Assembly: GCF_963678975.1 (NCBI RefSeq)
Contig: NC_089285.1
Coordinates: forward strand, 7,798,694-7,862,693
Direction: 5' to 3'
Length of the DNA stretch: 64,000 nt
DNA from: Dysidea avara
Taxonomy: Eukaryota; Porifera; Demospongiae; Dictyoceratida; Dysideidae
The notes under the pieces are model-generated. The model saw nothing but the letters and a program-made list of their open reading frames with translations. It was not told where the DNA came from and did not search any database. Of the stretch, positions 27,186 through 38,700 are shown in pieces; position 1 is the first letter of the stretch; every line of letters begins with the position of its first letter. Both the position numbers and the translations under genes were made by a program.

Positions 27186-27299
27186 GCTGATTTTCTATCT
27201 GAGCTGTTTAGCTGGTACTCAATTCTGGCAGAACTGTCTTCCGCTGATTTTCTATCTGAGCTGTTTAGCTGGTACTCAATTCTGGCAGAACTGTCTTCC
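27186..27299 (-). repeat. 57-bp in-frame tandem duplication in the hAT transposase
   Basis: Two exact 57-bp copies (27186-27242 and 27243-27299) encode the 19-residue unit EDSSARIEYQLNSSDRKSA twice. Because the copies are identical the duplication is recent, made when the element was probably already dead. Confidence 0.95.
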
Positions 27300-28229
27300 A
27301 CTGTTTCAAGAAACATATTTGCATCTTGTATGACATTTTGGTGTGTTTTGTTTCCCTTTGAATTTCAAAGGCTATGCATTGGCCTTCAATGTTGTCCTAG
27401 AATTTTACTAGCTCTCTTAAAGTTAGTGAATGGACTGTTTACAAAAACACCAAGATCTTTTACAGAAGGCCCGCACTTGGCAAACAGAATGCAATATTTG
27501 CAGTACCCTTATTTTGTGACTTGAGTATACCAAACCTGGATTCCTTTTAAGCCAGCTGTACTGAAAGTGACTGCAGTTCATACATTTCTCGTGTAGAAAA
27601 TGTATAATTAAAAAAAGGAACAAATGCTTGTGTTCTTAATTGTACAACCTACCCAGAATTGCCACTGCTTACACCACTTTGTTTGCCTGATTTTGTATTA
27701 TACATTCTCGATTGTACCACGCAAGTCGGATTTCAATTCCTTCAAATCTGTTTTGACATCACGAACATCCAGCAAGCTAGTATCTCCCAACACATTCGAT
27801 ACAACATCTGATTCATAATGACTATCAGACTGTACATCTGATCATATTCTTGTTTAATCTCTGGCTGATCACTGCCAGTAGACAGCAACATAGCATTGGT
27901 GGTGTTACCATGCTTGAGTTCGATGTTTGAAGATGGACTTAATGAATAATTGTGATCTTCCATATCTGTATTATCTGTACCTTGCTCTTCTGCTGAATCC
28001 TCTGTGTTATAATTTTGTACAATGGCACCATCATCATGTTCCAAACAAAGTGGTCCTTCTTCAGAATCCAAAACAATTACCCTGTCAGCATTTCTGACGG
28101 TATCTCTTGCAGTTTCATCGACAGTGCTGCTACATTATAATTATTGAATATGGTTACAAGTATCTATATAGCAGAATATAGCTAATAGCATATACCAAAG
28201 GTTTATAATAGAAGTCAAGAGTGTCTAAC

Positions 28230-28646
28230 TGTATTAGCCCATGGTCAATGATTGCGTAAAGTAACACAGATATTTCAGTAATTGTTTGTTAACACAAAAT
28301 GGTAATTTGAAATGCGTACATGGCAACGAGTCTTTGTTTGCCAGTTTTCTGTGTTATTCAATCAAGTATTCAACAGTTATTGTACAAAGAAAGTGTACTA
28401 AGGACCCAAGATAACTCCATCTCACTAAAGCAATGGTTGCACAAACGAGCGTGTTGCCACGCCTTCGGGGATCTGCTTGACAGTGCTAGAACTTAACATA
28501 AGCCAATTCCCTTTAGCGCTATCATGTATTCACTTGGCTTAGTGGCTGAATTGGGCTAAATACAGCAATCCTTAATGGTAGTGAAAACGAACAATTACTG
28601 AAATATCTGTGTTACTTTACGTAATCATTAATTACAGGGTAATACA
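28230..28646. repeat. MITE with terminal inverted repeats of about 60 bp in the hAT region
   Basis: TGTATTAGCCC at 28230 pairs with GGGTAATACA ending at 28646. Inward, GTAAAGTAACACAGATATTT and CAGTAATTGTT are matched exactly by the opposite strand at 28577-28625. It lies in what seems to be the first intron of the hAT transposase. No coding content. Confidence 0.8.
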
Positions 28647-29186
28647 CCCATTCAATACTCTTGGTTTCTATTATATACTCTTGCATACAGATAACAGTTA
28701 AAATGTGTATAAATATTTGATTATTATAGCATACAATTTTTGTAAAAATGTAAAATGTAGTATGCATTATAATTTTATATTTTTTCTATCACTAAAAAGC
28801 CAACAAGCTGTTTGTTAGTATTATGAATACTGATGCTAGACTTTCTGCAAGCTGAAGAGCTAGCTTTATAAAAAAATAATAAAATTCATGGATGAGTGAT
28901 TATAAATACATAGCGATGAATTATATTAACAGTCATATAAATGCACTACTGTATGTGCAACTCTTTAGAATAGACTACAACTTAATTATGTTACATCATG
29001 TCAGTTGGGCAGCTTGCAGCTGCAGGCCAGCTGAATGAACTGATTGCTACTTATTAACTAACCTCGTATTCATGACGTTTTGGCAAAGAAAGTCCGAATG
29101 TTGCATTTCTTTGCTACTGGAACCTCATCAGGACACCTTCCACTGTTGTTATCAACCAACGAACAGTTACTACGTTTAGCAGCCAT

Positions 29187-31879
29187 GTTGCTTGGCAATA
29201 ATAATGCCCCTATTAATAATTACTAAGCACTACAAAAATATTTTAAGCGCCAATCACTTTCACTTTGTGCAACTGGGAGGGTGGGTCTGGGGGGTCTCCA
29301 GAATCCCCCCTCCCAAGCCCGAAACATAAGATTTTCCAGTATAGCTTGTAGTATATAGCATCCGAAAACAATATGAAGTACAATAAATGTCTTACACACA
29401 AATCTTCGAATGACAAAGGGCTTTGAGGTGGTGTCAAGGCGTGTGCTTGAAGACCAGCTTTAAGTGCGGAGCTTAACCGGTAGCAAACCTGGTTTGAATG
29501 TTCTTTTCAAGCTCAGTTGATGATAGCGTTGATATTTCTATCCAGGGCCGGAGTTGGTCAGGCCATTGACTATAATGTTGAAATTGCTACTATATACATG
29601 CCAATGAGAGAGGAGCTGTTGCACAGTGTGCGAAGTGCAAAGCACGAGCATTCTAGGGGGGTCTGTGGGCACGCCCCCACAAGAATTTTTTGAAAATTAG
29701 ACACTCAGATATGCAATTTTAGTGATATTTCACTGCTAGCTAGCTATATAAATATGCTCAAGCCTATTTGTTGTTCTTCAGACTTTCTATACTATGTATA
29801 ATTGTAGACCTGACATACAGGGGACGCAGCATGAAATTTGCTGTATGGTTCATTTAGTTAGCTATAGCTAGCAATTAGAAGTTCAAAGGGGGTCTGGGGG
29901 TGCAACCCCCAGGAGCTGCAGAATTTTGCAATTTAAAGGCTTGAAAATGCCTTAAAATTTAAATTGATGCAAATTTTAAAGTAAAACTAGCTAGCAACTT
30001 GCAACTTTCTCCCCATATTTCACAGGGAACCCATGCAGCATGGCCCCCTTTAGCTAGGATATAATTACTATACAGTGAATTCACACAGCTACAATAAAAA
30101 GCTACACAGCTACAAAAATACAGTATACTACTATACTGGTTTGTATGAAGTGAACGGATCATCACGTAAATATACTGGTGGACAGTCACGAGACCAATCA
30201 GTATTCGAAAATGGCGCAATGTGGGTGAGACTGAGAGTTTGCTCAGTATCTCGACAGGACAAGTGGGTAGTTGAAGAGGGGTGATTTCTACTCCACATCT
30301 CATCCAGATGGCCACCATGTAATGTGTGGATGTACAGCTTCTTGCCGCGGAATGAGTCATCTGGTTTGTCACTGCCAGCCCTTTGCCCGGTAAAAGAAGC
30401 CAAGAGAGACAAGCCAAGGAATGCTAATGATTATTTTATGAAGATTGAATTGTGATATAAGTGTGCTGGTTTAGAATCAAAGAAGGCACCTGCCTTACAC
30501 GTGATAAATGCGAACTGTCAGCACATGTGATACTGCATGTACGTAGAATCCACAATCATTTCTGTACAAAACGATACGAATGCTATGCTGTACTGTAAGG
30601 TAATTGGAGGTACTATACGTGTAGTTCTGTGCTTTAGTTAGGCTGAGAAACTAGGTAACTACTCGTGTCATGTATTTTCAATAACATCTGTAAAATGTAC
30701 GTAGCTACATGTAGATGTGATCGTCCAAAGATTGCATGAGAGTAATGTAGTTCCAGCTGGTCAGCTAGTTGGTTCAACTCCAGATTATTGGTCCGGCTCA
30801 GGCCTGACCAACCGGACCATCTCCTCCGGCCTTGCTATCGTAGACTTCACACCTCCCATAGGTGACAACATTTACAGCTTACAGTACCTTCAAACAGAAC
30901 TGAAATTCCTGTCTGGTAAATAGATGTTTCCAGCGACTACACACACATCAGGAAATTGAAAAGTACTGACAGTGACCACAAAAGTCTGTCAGCCTAACTT
31001 AACTAAATTATTGCACAATAGTAATACTGGTTGGTCTAGTTGTATGGTAGTTATCACTCAGTGCAGCACTTCACACATTGAGATTTAATTATTTAATAGT
31101 TATACCACAAGCTGCGAGCTGATACAGCTATATATACACCCAAAGCCTGAGGGCTGCGGGTGTATAACATCAGCAAATACCAAGCAGTCATGGTATAAGT
31201 GATATATATCACTTGGGACGCACTCACCTGATAGGTGAAAGTACTACTGAGAACTCATCCCGTTTGTTTTGTACAGTAGCATCTGAAGACTGATCGTGGT
31301 TTTAATAGCGTGGGCTAATAGCCATCAGAATGTTATCCATACGTTAAACATCATTAATATGCAACTATGCTTCAACACGCAATGTTAGAAAACTTGCGAT
31401 TGTGGGATGGAGTTTATATTGTTATTATTTTTGTACTAAGTTAAGCCAACTAACTTCGTTATTGGGACAGTAAGTCATTATATTAAGTTAAGTACTTAGG
31501 ACTGTAAGTTACTAATCTATTTCAACGTGGTAGTAGTGGCTTTGCTGTTCCGTGCGTGGTCTGTTCAAGGCTGATACGCGGTGGGTAGAAACACGCATCC
31601 ATGATCGCCCAAGCAATTCTTTTGTTCCTTCATTATCCTTTAGTAACAACCAACTAGTCTATCTTAGCAAATAACTAAGCTTAGCAACCACTACTAAAAT
31701 GAGTCCCACACTACAAAGCTCTATGTCGTTCAATATAATGAGTGAAAGTGCATCGATTCTTTGAACTGGTTGGGTATCAAAGTCATTGGCAAACCGCTTT
31801 CCCATGATATTGCCTGGGCAATATGCCAGTTAAACACTGAGCGGCGCCTTTGAACACCCATGCTAAAGTGGTATATAAT
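29187..31879. other. Repeat-rich stretch between the hAT element and the LTR fossil
   Basis: Holds at least three short copies of a G-rich dispersed sequence of the type GGGGGTCTG.GGGC.CGCCCCC followed by A/T-rich sequence (about 29262-29320, 29648-29700, 29888-29935; also near 24400). A candidate small exon is at 30131-30412. Otherwise nothing recognised; the open frame at 30717-30923 is probably chance. Confidence 0.4.
30131..30412 (-). CDS. Hypothetical small protein or terminal exon
   Basis: An open frame of 93 codons, with SDKPDDSFRGKKLYIHTLHG near the start, DEMWSRNHPSSTTHLSCRD in the middle and CPPVYLRDDPFTSYKPV at the end. Composition is mixed and hydrophilic, unlike the shadow frames around it. 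A pyrimidine-rich tract ending in GGCAG lies just before SDKP, so the true feature may be the last exon of a spliced gene rather than a single-exon gene. I do not recognise the family. Confidence 0.3.
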   Translation of the reverse strand: MSLLASFTGQRAGSDKPDDSFRGKKLYIHTLHGGHLDEMWSRNHPSSTTHLSCRDTEQTLSLTHIAPFSNTDWSRDCPPVYLRDDPFTSYKPV

Positions 31880-32983
31880 TGTAACGATATGTGAGCTAAT
31901 CTGTCAGCAAGCGAGCGAGCTACAACACTAAACAAGAAGCTTTATGACTCTCTTCTCACATTCTACACGTGAGCTACATTACAGCACACATAATTACATC
32001 ATTCCTATTACATAACACTACATAAACTATTAATCAAGTGTCTACGGTGTTACATCTCCCCCTCCTTAGCTAGGAGCCGTCCTCGGATTGCGAGGCCTTA
32101 GTCGATTTGTCCACACAGTCTCTAGCTGAGTATGAGCATCTTGTTCCTCATTAGCCAGTTCATTGCTACACATTTCACTAGAGCTGTCTCTGGCATCCTC
32201 AGGTTTTTTAGTGTCTCCCTCATCAATAGCTGGACTAGTGTCCCCCCTCAGCAATAGTTGGACTTACTACTGTCTCTTCCTTGTCTATGATCATATCTGG
32301 GCAATGTCTTACCCTGTTCAATGCCACTCGAATAGTTGGATCCTTCGGGTTGTCTATAGATCTGAGTTCCACCCCATTGGGTTGGGTGGTAATAACACGG
32401 TATGGACCTTTATATGGTCTAGTCAGCTTATATGCAGGTCCAGTACGGATAGCTGGCATGTAAACAAAGACTCTGTCTCCAGAGTTAATGGTAGCTCCTC
32501 TAGCCTTTTTATCATGTTGTCTTTTCTGCTTGCTCTGGGCCTTATGAACATTCTCTTGGGCCAATTTCCATGCTGCAGACAAGTTCTGCATCATCACCAC
32601 TGGCGTAGCTCCTATATTATTAACAGCAAACAAACAACAGTTCGCTTAACACCAATGACTCGCCTTCACAGGTACCGTTATAACAATGCCACGGTACCAC
32701 GACTTTTTCTCTAGTGGTTATAAAAGATTCTTGCAATGTTCAGGCGATCGGTCGGGGGGAAGCAAACTTCAATATCGCGCTTCTTCTCTCCCCGGACAAG
32801 CCCCCAAATGTAACGATATGTGAGCTAATCTGTCAGCAAGCGAGCGAGCTACAACACTAAACAAGAAGCTTTATGACTCTCTTCTCACATTCTACACGTG
32901 AGCTACATTACAGCACACATAATTACATCATTCCTATTACATAACACTACATAAACTATTAATCAAGTGTCTACGGTGTTACA
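31880..32983 (-). mobile_element. LTR retrotransposon fossil (Ty3/Gypsy-like), internally deleted
   Basis: Two 175-bp direct repeats (31880-32054 and 32809-32983) that look identical throughout, each bounded by TGTAAC...GTTACA, are its LTRs. The interior is only about 750 bp. It keeps one piece related to the C-terminal end of a Gypsy-type integrase (ARGATINSGDRVFVYMP, RPYKGPYRVI) on the minus strand. A purine-rich run next to the 31880-32054 LTR is the polypurine tract. Next to the other LTR, GGGGGCTTGTCCGGGG is like the tRNA-Pro primer site used by some retroelements. The element is broken: most of gag-pol is gone. Identical LTRs suggest recent insertion. No clear target duplication was seen. 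Confidence 0.85.
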
Positions 32984-33199
32984 TCATTATATAAACAGTC
33001 TGATATGGTATAGGATTTAATTTTGATCATGCTATTTTGCACTCCAAGACTAAAGGTATCAAGATATATCAACATTGCTTTAACCTTTCCCCTTGGAAAT
33101 AGATATTTTCAGTTGCTTTCTCCAATTTCTTTCAGGCTGTTCTTGTTGGCATTTCAGATTTCTGCTGCTATTTTCAGGGCAAATCAAATGGTATGTTTT

Positions 33200-33605
33200 C
33201 ATAATTTATGACAACTGCTTGTCTATCATCCCCTTTCCTCTGTAATCTTTAAATTCCTTCAGTTCTGATAGATAATTTTCATCAGCTGCAGCTTGCTTTT
33301 GTAGCCAATCATTAATTCTTTTTCGGACATCATCGGCTATTTCCTTCAAGTCATATGTAGTGTGGGCTCTCTCTTTGGTTGTACTAGTTTCATCTGTTTC
33401 TGAAATTCTTTGCAGAAAATGTGCTAGAAGACCGCTTCTTTCCAGCTAAAGCAAACTTCGATTTTACATAATTAATGAAATCTGTGATTCTGATTCTATG
33501 CCCTGGAGGAAATACAAATTTCCTGTACGTTGATGTGGTTGTAGAAGTATCTCTCCTAGCTTGCACAGTAGGTGGAAAGCAAGAATCATCATCAGAGTAA
33601 TGCAT
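33200..33605 (-). pseudogene. Unrecognised coding remnant, possibly transposon-derived
   Basis: Minus-strand frames read MHYSDDDSCFPPTVQARRD...RKFVFPPGHRIRITDFINYV...SKFALAGKKR and, further on in another frame, YDLKEIADDVRKRINDWLQK. Both look like real protein (charged helices, little bias), so a gene or element once lay here and is now broken near 33420, or is spliced there. It lies 1 kb downstream of the Mutator-like remnant on the same strand and could be its second open reading frame; this is inference. Confidence 0.35.
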
Positions 33606-34499
33606 TAAAATAATTTACTCAATTTCATCCAAACTATTGCAATTTCCAACGGTTTTCACTTGTACACAACATTTGGCATGTCATAGCCAGCATTAATAAA
33701 GCATTTCATAGCATATTCAGGAATGGATTGCTCCATTAATGTTAAAAAACTTGCTGTCCTTCATGGTAGAGGATATACTGTGCCTTGCACAACCTGGACT
33801 AGTTTTGTGCTCAGTCGTAGGAATGTAAGAGCATAGGCAATAATGTATGATGTGATTAATGTTCTGGAAAAATGAAATCTTGGCTCTGTACCTTGAGCTT
33901 GCAGACCAAGTAGCTATTGTAAATAATAAAACATGCATGGATAATTTTCAGGACAGCATAGTACGTCAGTTTACATCATATACATTTCAATTTCTGAGCA
34001 TGTTGTGTGATTGATGTATCTATAATATATCTATAATATAGATGCCATGGAATGTATGTTTCTATAACAGTTTCTTGGCTCCTATTTAACATGAAGTAAC
34101 ATGAAGCGAAACTCTATTATGTTATGATTTTGGATGTCAGAGTATAATATAAATAGCCACCCTGTGACCTAATTTTGGAAAACCTATTTTGGGATACTAG
34201 TCACTGAAATGAGGCACTAGGTTTTCAACTGTGCTGTGTTAAAATTTACACACTCCAGAGATATGACATGTCTAATGCATTTCAAATTAACTGCACTAAT
34301 TGTATAGTAATGACGTGTGTTATAAATTTCATTTTACACTGAGATATTGGCACTGAGTAAATAAAACAGTATATTTTACCTCATTTTGAAAGAGTTTTGG
34401 ATTAGATCTGTAATATTGAAATAAATCTTTGGTACATAAACAATTTTAAATTGCCCTGTGTACTGCACTCCTCAAGTTGTTCAATCCAAGAGCAATAAA

Positions 34500-35345
34500 C
34501 TGTTGCATGGACATTCTTTGTAACACTATGGGATATGATGGCAGATCATGCTCCATGGGTCATGTGCCTCATCATGGATGTTGATAAGGCATTTCTGCCT
34601 TGATATTCAGGCTTCTGAGATCTTCCATTTGATTTCTGTAACACTTGACGGCATGGTTAGCACATTCAACGTTTCAGTATGCTGGCCATATGTAAGTACC
34701 CTTGTTGAACAGCATTGTAAACAGAGCTATCTCCACTTCCAATTCACCACTTGTATCTGAGACCATGCATAGCCTCAGATTGTAAGAAACAATCGAGTAA
34801 ATGTCAGCTTCCATGGAGCACGATGAACCAGACCAGTTTTTGAAGCACTTATGTTTTGGAGGTGGTTGTTTTTTTATGTTCACCAACTGAACACACAGAG
34901 CAATCCCAATGAACAGGGATTTCTTCGTAGCTGCTCCAAAGATAACAGCAACACCTGATTTTGCATTGTGATAGTGTTTATGGGCTCGTTTACTCCAGCC
35001 ACCATCAACTACGACAGCAATGGCAGGCACTTCACTAACAAGGGTATTGTTTGGTATCGCTATTTGTTTTTCTTCTTGTCCTGTACTCAATATCTGTTCC
35101 ATCACAGGTGACTTGAGGTATGTGCCTAGTGTGCATTCCATCTCTGTGAAGCATGCACTAGTGAATGATGGCACTGAGACGCAGGCTAGCTGTTCTTCCA
35201 AATGTGCTGCTCCACCACCTGTTGCCGTTTGTCTAAGGACAGCACCAACATTGGTAGCATAATGATTATGGTCATTTATATGATGTTAATTCAGATGTGT
35301 GCCATCGAAATATCTCATGGCACTTTGAACACTGAGCTAGTAGGA
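34500..35345 (-). mobile_element. Mutator-like transposase remnant
   Basis: The minus-strand frame from about 35268 encodes TGGGAAHLEEQLACVSVPSF, then IAVVVDGGWSKRAHKHYHNA, KSGVAVIFGAATKKSLFIGI and KHKCFKNWSGSSCSMEADI. This fits the Mutator-like domain family common in sponges and hydrozoans, whose catalytic region begins with the VDGGWSKR motif. A zinc-knuckle-like piece CSKCHEIF lies just upstream (about 35310-35335), and VECANHAVKCYRNQ continues at about 34640-34600. The reading frame shifts at least twice and has stops after 34674, so the copy is dead. No terminal repeats were identified. Confidence 0.6.
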
Positions 35346-35925
35346 TGGATGCTAGCCCATAGACATGGCAGAAATTGATCATTGATCCATAATATGCAGC
35401 ATGATTTGTCACTCGCTCATGAAGTACTTCCAATAGAAGCAGTGGAATTATACGTTTTCCTTGAAGTGTACATGCTGTTACTGTATTAAAATAGCTAAAA
35501 TTGTGTTTTTACTGTTGTATATATTCACCTTCTGGTATGAGCCTTCCTTTGGGTATTCAGGTTCATTGGCTGTCATAAATAGCTGTGTCCAGCTCCCCTC
35601 TGGCTTAGCCAGGCTTGACTCTCGCACCTGCGGCCGGTCACTCAAGAGAACCTGGCAAGCAGAGATGAGACGCACTCATTACACGCATCACCCTTCATGT
35701 CCCACTATTGAAGTGTCTTGTGATGAGTCTTACTCCGAAGCAGAGAACTTCGAACTGGACGTCGCGGGTTAGTTTGAGGATCTTTCTCTTAGTAAAGAGC
35801 TTGAGACGACCGATATACTCCCTGAAGTTCCTCAAGGTTCCCAGACTTCCCACCACTACTGGGATGATGTCCACCTTCCATCCGGGATGTTGGGTCGCCA
35901 GATCTGCTGCTGCTAGCTCCCGCTA

Positions 35926-38700
35926 CTAGTTGGATTTCTCCTTTTCCTGTTGTTCTAGCAGCGGCTCCCAGGCAACTGCAACCTCTAAGATGGTAATCTG
36001 ATTGCGTTCCTTCAAATACATCACAATGTCTGGCTTCCTTGAGGTTAGCTCACGGTCAGTTGGCATACTGACGTCAAGTACTAACTTCTTCTTGTTCCCA
36101 TCCAGTACCCCCACACCTTGCCAGCCTTTAGCACACCACCCCCACAAGTTGGGCACCTTTAGTGACTGACTCCCCCTGGCAAGAGCCAATGCCATTTGGT
36201 ACACAACTTGATTGTGTCTCTCCTTGATGAGAGACCACCCGTGGGCCTTGCAACTGGTCAAGATATGTCCGATCGTCTTGACACCATCCCAGCACACACG
36301 GCACTGCCAGTCAGTACCATTCTTCAGGATCACCACTTGGTACCGGTTGGTGTAGAGAACCCCATCCTGCGCTGCCATGACCAGCGCTTCCATCTTTGCT
36401 CTTACCTTTCCATCGGTATGCCAAGCATTGCACCCTTCGTAGTCTATTCCTGGTGCCAGACAGTTCTCGTAATACACACCATGGATGGTCTTTGCTCTCA
36501 AAGTGTCAATCAGCTTTGTAGCCTGTGCTGCCTTAAGATGTTCATCATCGACGAGGTCTCGGGGAGCCCTGTCCCGCTTTCGATACTCTCCATCACTTCA
36601 TACTTCTGCACGGTGTTGACTACTATCTTCACTATGGAGTGGCCTCCTCATTTCCTGAGGTACAAGTGATGTCCCACCTCAGCCTTCATTAGGTCGTCCC
36701 CACGGACAGCATGCAGTAGAGAACACCGGACACAATCTCCCTCTCCCAGGCATGGCACAGGTTTACAAGGCCCTGGCCCCCACTGTGTTGGTTAAGATAT
36801 AATCTCTCTAGTGATGCACCAGCGTAATGTGCCCTGTACCTACGCAACACCTTTCAAGTTAGTCGGTCTAGCTTCTTTAACTCCCCTTGACCTGACAGAA
36901 AAAGTACCGAAAGACTGCTACCGCCCAGGTGTTAGTGGTGTGGACCTTATGCTTGGAACTGAGAGAAGATGACCATATCTGATTTAGCCTCCTTGTATAA
37001 ATCTTTGTCAACCTGTCTCGGATGGTCTTGTGATTGGGTTGAAAAACCTGTGCAATACCAAGGTACTTGTATGTACCTCCAGCCGGCACATGTTCTATCC
37101 TTCTTTCCTCATCCAGTAAATAGTCTTTGCCCTTCACCAGCTTGTGTGCGACCGCACATTTCCTCAGGTCCAACTCCATGCCTATTGCTCGTGATACTCT
37201 ATCCGCAACCCCCAGTATTTTGCCAAGTTACTGAGCATCCTTGGCAAACACCTTGATATCGTCCATGAAGCACAGGTGTCTTACAACTGTGTTGTTGTAA
37301 TTCACCCTGAAGCCCCGTGAAGACCTCAAAACCGTGGATAGAGTGCGATTGACAGACAGTAGTGGAGGAGTGAGAAGGAGTCGCCCTGAAAGAGCCTTCG
37401 TCAGTATGCCAGTTCAACCTTCACAGCATCTTTGCCCCCGCCCCCACAGAGATCACCGTCTGCCACAATCGAATGAGGTTGCTCATAATGTGTCCGGAGC
37501 ATTAATGTCCTGCAGTAGGAAACTGGACCCATTCATGAGGGACCCTGTCATATGCCTTCTGGTAGTCAATCCAGGCAACTGAGAGAGAGTGACACCTTTG
37601 CTTTGCCTTTCTCGCCACCATTGAGTCTACCAAGAGGGCATCAAGGCGTCCCCTTTGTACTGTGTACTGCTCCTTTGGGAGAATACTTGTAGCTAGTGTT
37701 CGGGCAAGTTATGGGTCTACACTGATCTGGCCTTCCCTGACATCCCTCCTTAGGAATCAGTACGGCTCTCCCCCTCTCAAACCATGCAGGGATATCTGGA
37801 GCATGATGCCCCATCCATCCCCACAGGATTTCTCTAAGAAATTCTCCTGACTGGCGGAATCTCTTCCACCAGAACTCACAAATTCCGTTGTGACCAGGTG
37901 CCTTCCAACCCTTCAACTTTCGGGTTACCTGGTCCTAAATCTGGTGGTCAGGCAAGTCCTTCACTGGTGCAGGAAAGGCTCCTTGGTGCGTGCTGCACCA
38001 TTCCCTAATCACAGGTTCAGAGGTCAAAATGACCCTCGACCCCAATCACTCCGTTCAAAAGTTCCTGACATTCTTGGCTGATGGAGGTTTGATCCCATCT
38101 GGCCTGGTAGACTCTCTACTGAGGCATTCAACCCCTTGCCTTCTATATGCAGTGTTAGTGGATCTGCACCTTGTATTTGCTTGGAGCTGACACAGCTTGG
38201 TTACCCTAACTCTGAGGCGAGCTTTCTGCTTCTCAAGAGACGTTTCCAGCTCTCGCAAAGAGCAGTGCTCCAGGCGTAAGCGCCGCATGTTGGTTCTCTG
38301 TCTAGCAGTGGTCTTTCCCCCTTTTTTTAACCATTGGATCTCACTTTCCAGCCAACTGATTGTCTTGCAAAGCCTGTAAACATCGGCCTCTTTCCGTGAA
38401 CTCCCCTGCTGTCTCTTCGGAGTAGTTGATGGTTTGCTCACCCTGTTGGAGACCAACACTGCACCAGTGTACACCAGGCAGTTCAACCTCCAGAGTTTTG
38501 TTCCCCTTCTACTCCTCCACAACCAGGTTGTCCACGGCTCTCAACAGCTCCTCATTAAACTTGACCCCCCAGCATTTGGGTTTACCCCTCTTGCTCAGGT
38601 CACCTTCCTCACAGGACTGGATGTCAGCAACTATCCTCCGATACTCCTTATGTAACTCGTCCAAATTGCCTTCCTTGTCAGATATGGATATAATCTTGCT
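35926..38700 (-). mobile_element. LINE with restriction-like endonuclease (R2/NeSL-type), decayed
   Basis: In protein order on the minus strand: a basic N-terminal region (38522-38055, RLCKTISWLESEIQWLKK); reverse-transcriptase motif WKAPGHNGICEFWWKRF and GRAVLIPKEG (37916-37641); the post-palm region KCAVAHKLVKG, GGTYKYLGIAQVFQ and NTWAVAVFRYFF (37179-36877); then the C-terminal part 36501-35926 with a CCHC knuckle CRVCWDG..TIGHILTSC and the endonuclease motif RKPDIVMYLKERNQITILEV. This order, knuckle then endonuclease at the C-terminus, marks the R2-type LINEs. The segments lie in different frames with stops between them, so the copy is dead. The N-terminus and the 3' tail were not delimited. 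Confidence 0.75.

Larger units (their letters stand above)
24328..29186 (-). mobile_element. hAT transposon (TTF/DUF4371 type), decayed
   Basis: On the minus strand, in protein order: a probable first exon from 29186 (MAAKRSN...KKCNIRTFFAK); an acidic N-terminal region (28136-27742, SSTVDETARDTV, DSEEGPLCLEHDDG); a TTF-type zinc-finger region (about 27560-27360, FQYSWLKRNPGLVYS, GVFVNSPFTNFKRASKILG); a DUF4371 region (27316-26650, GIAFHGHRDD, NAIYTSKTIQNELIGICGDI, ADEATDISNDEQLS); the catalytic region (CGKAYDGAGAMAGKSKGAA, HFFNNSPIRQLALEKW); and the C-terminal dimerisation segment (about 25060-24900, PVTSCECERSISMLQ). The frame is broken by several frameshifts and stops, for instance a shift near 26650 after NILSKLQIWQ. 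CAGGGGTAAATCCAGG at 24328 resembles a hAT terminus; the other end was not found. A MITE lies in the catalytic region. Confidence 0.75.

Noticed and set aside
30717-30923. Plus-strand frame of 68 codons
   Set aside because: No splice context, family resemblance or start context that would support it.
32163-32714. Plus-strand frame of 183 codons
   Set aside because: It is antisense to the integrase-like remnant of the LTR fossil.
36196-36669. Plus-strand frame of 157 codons, and similar ones at 36969-38704
   Set aside because: They are shadows of the minus-strand LINE coding sequence.
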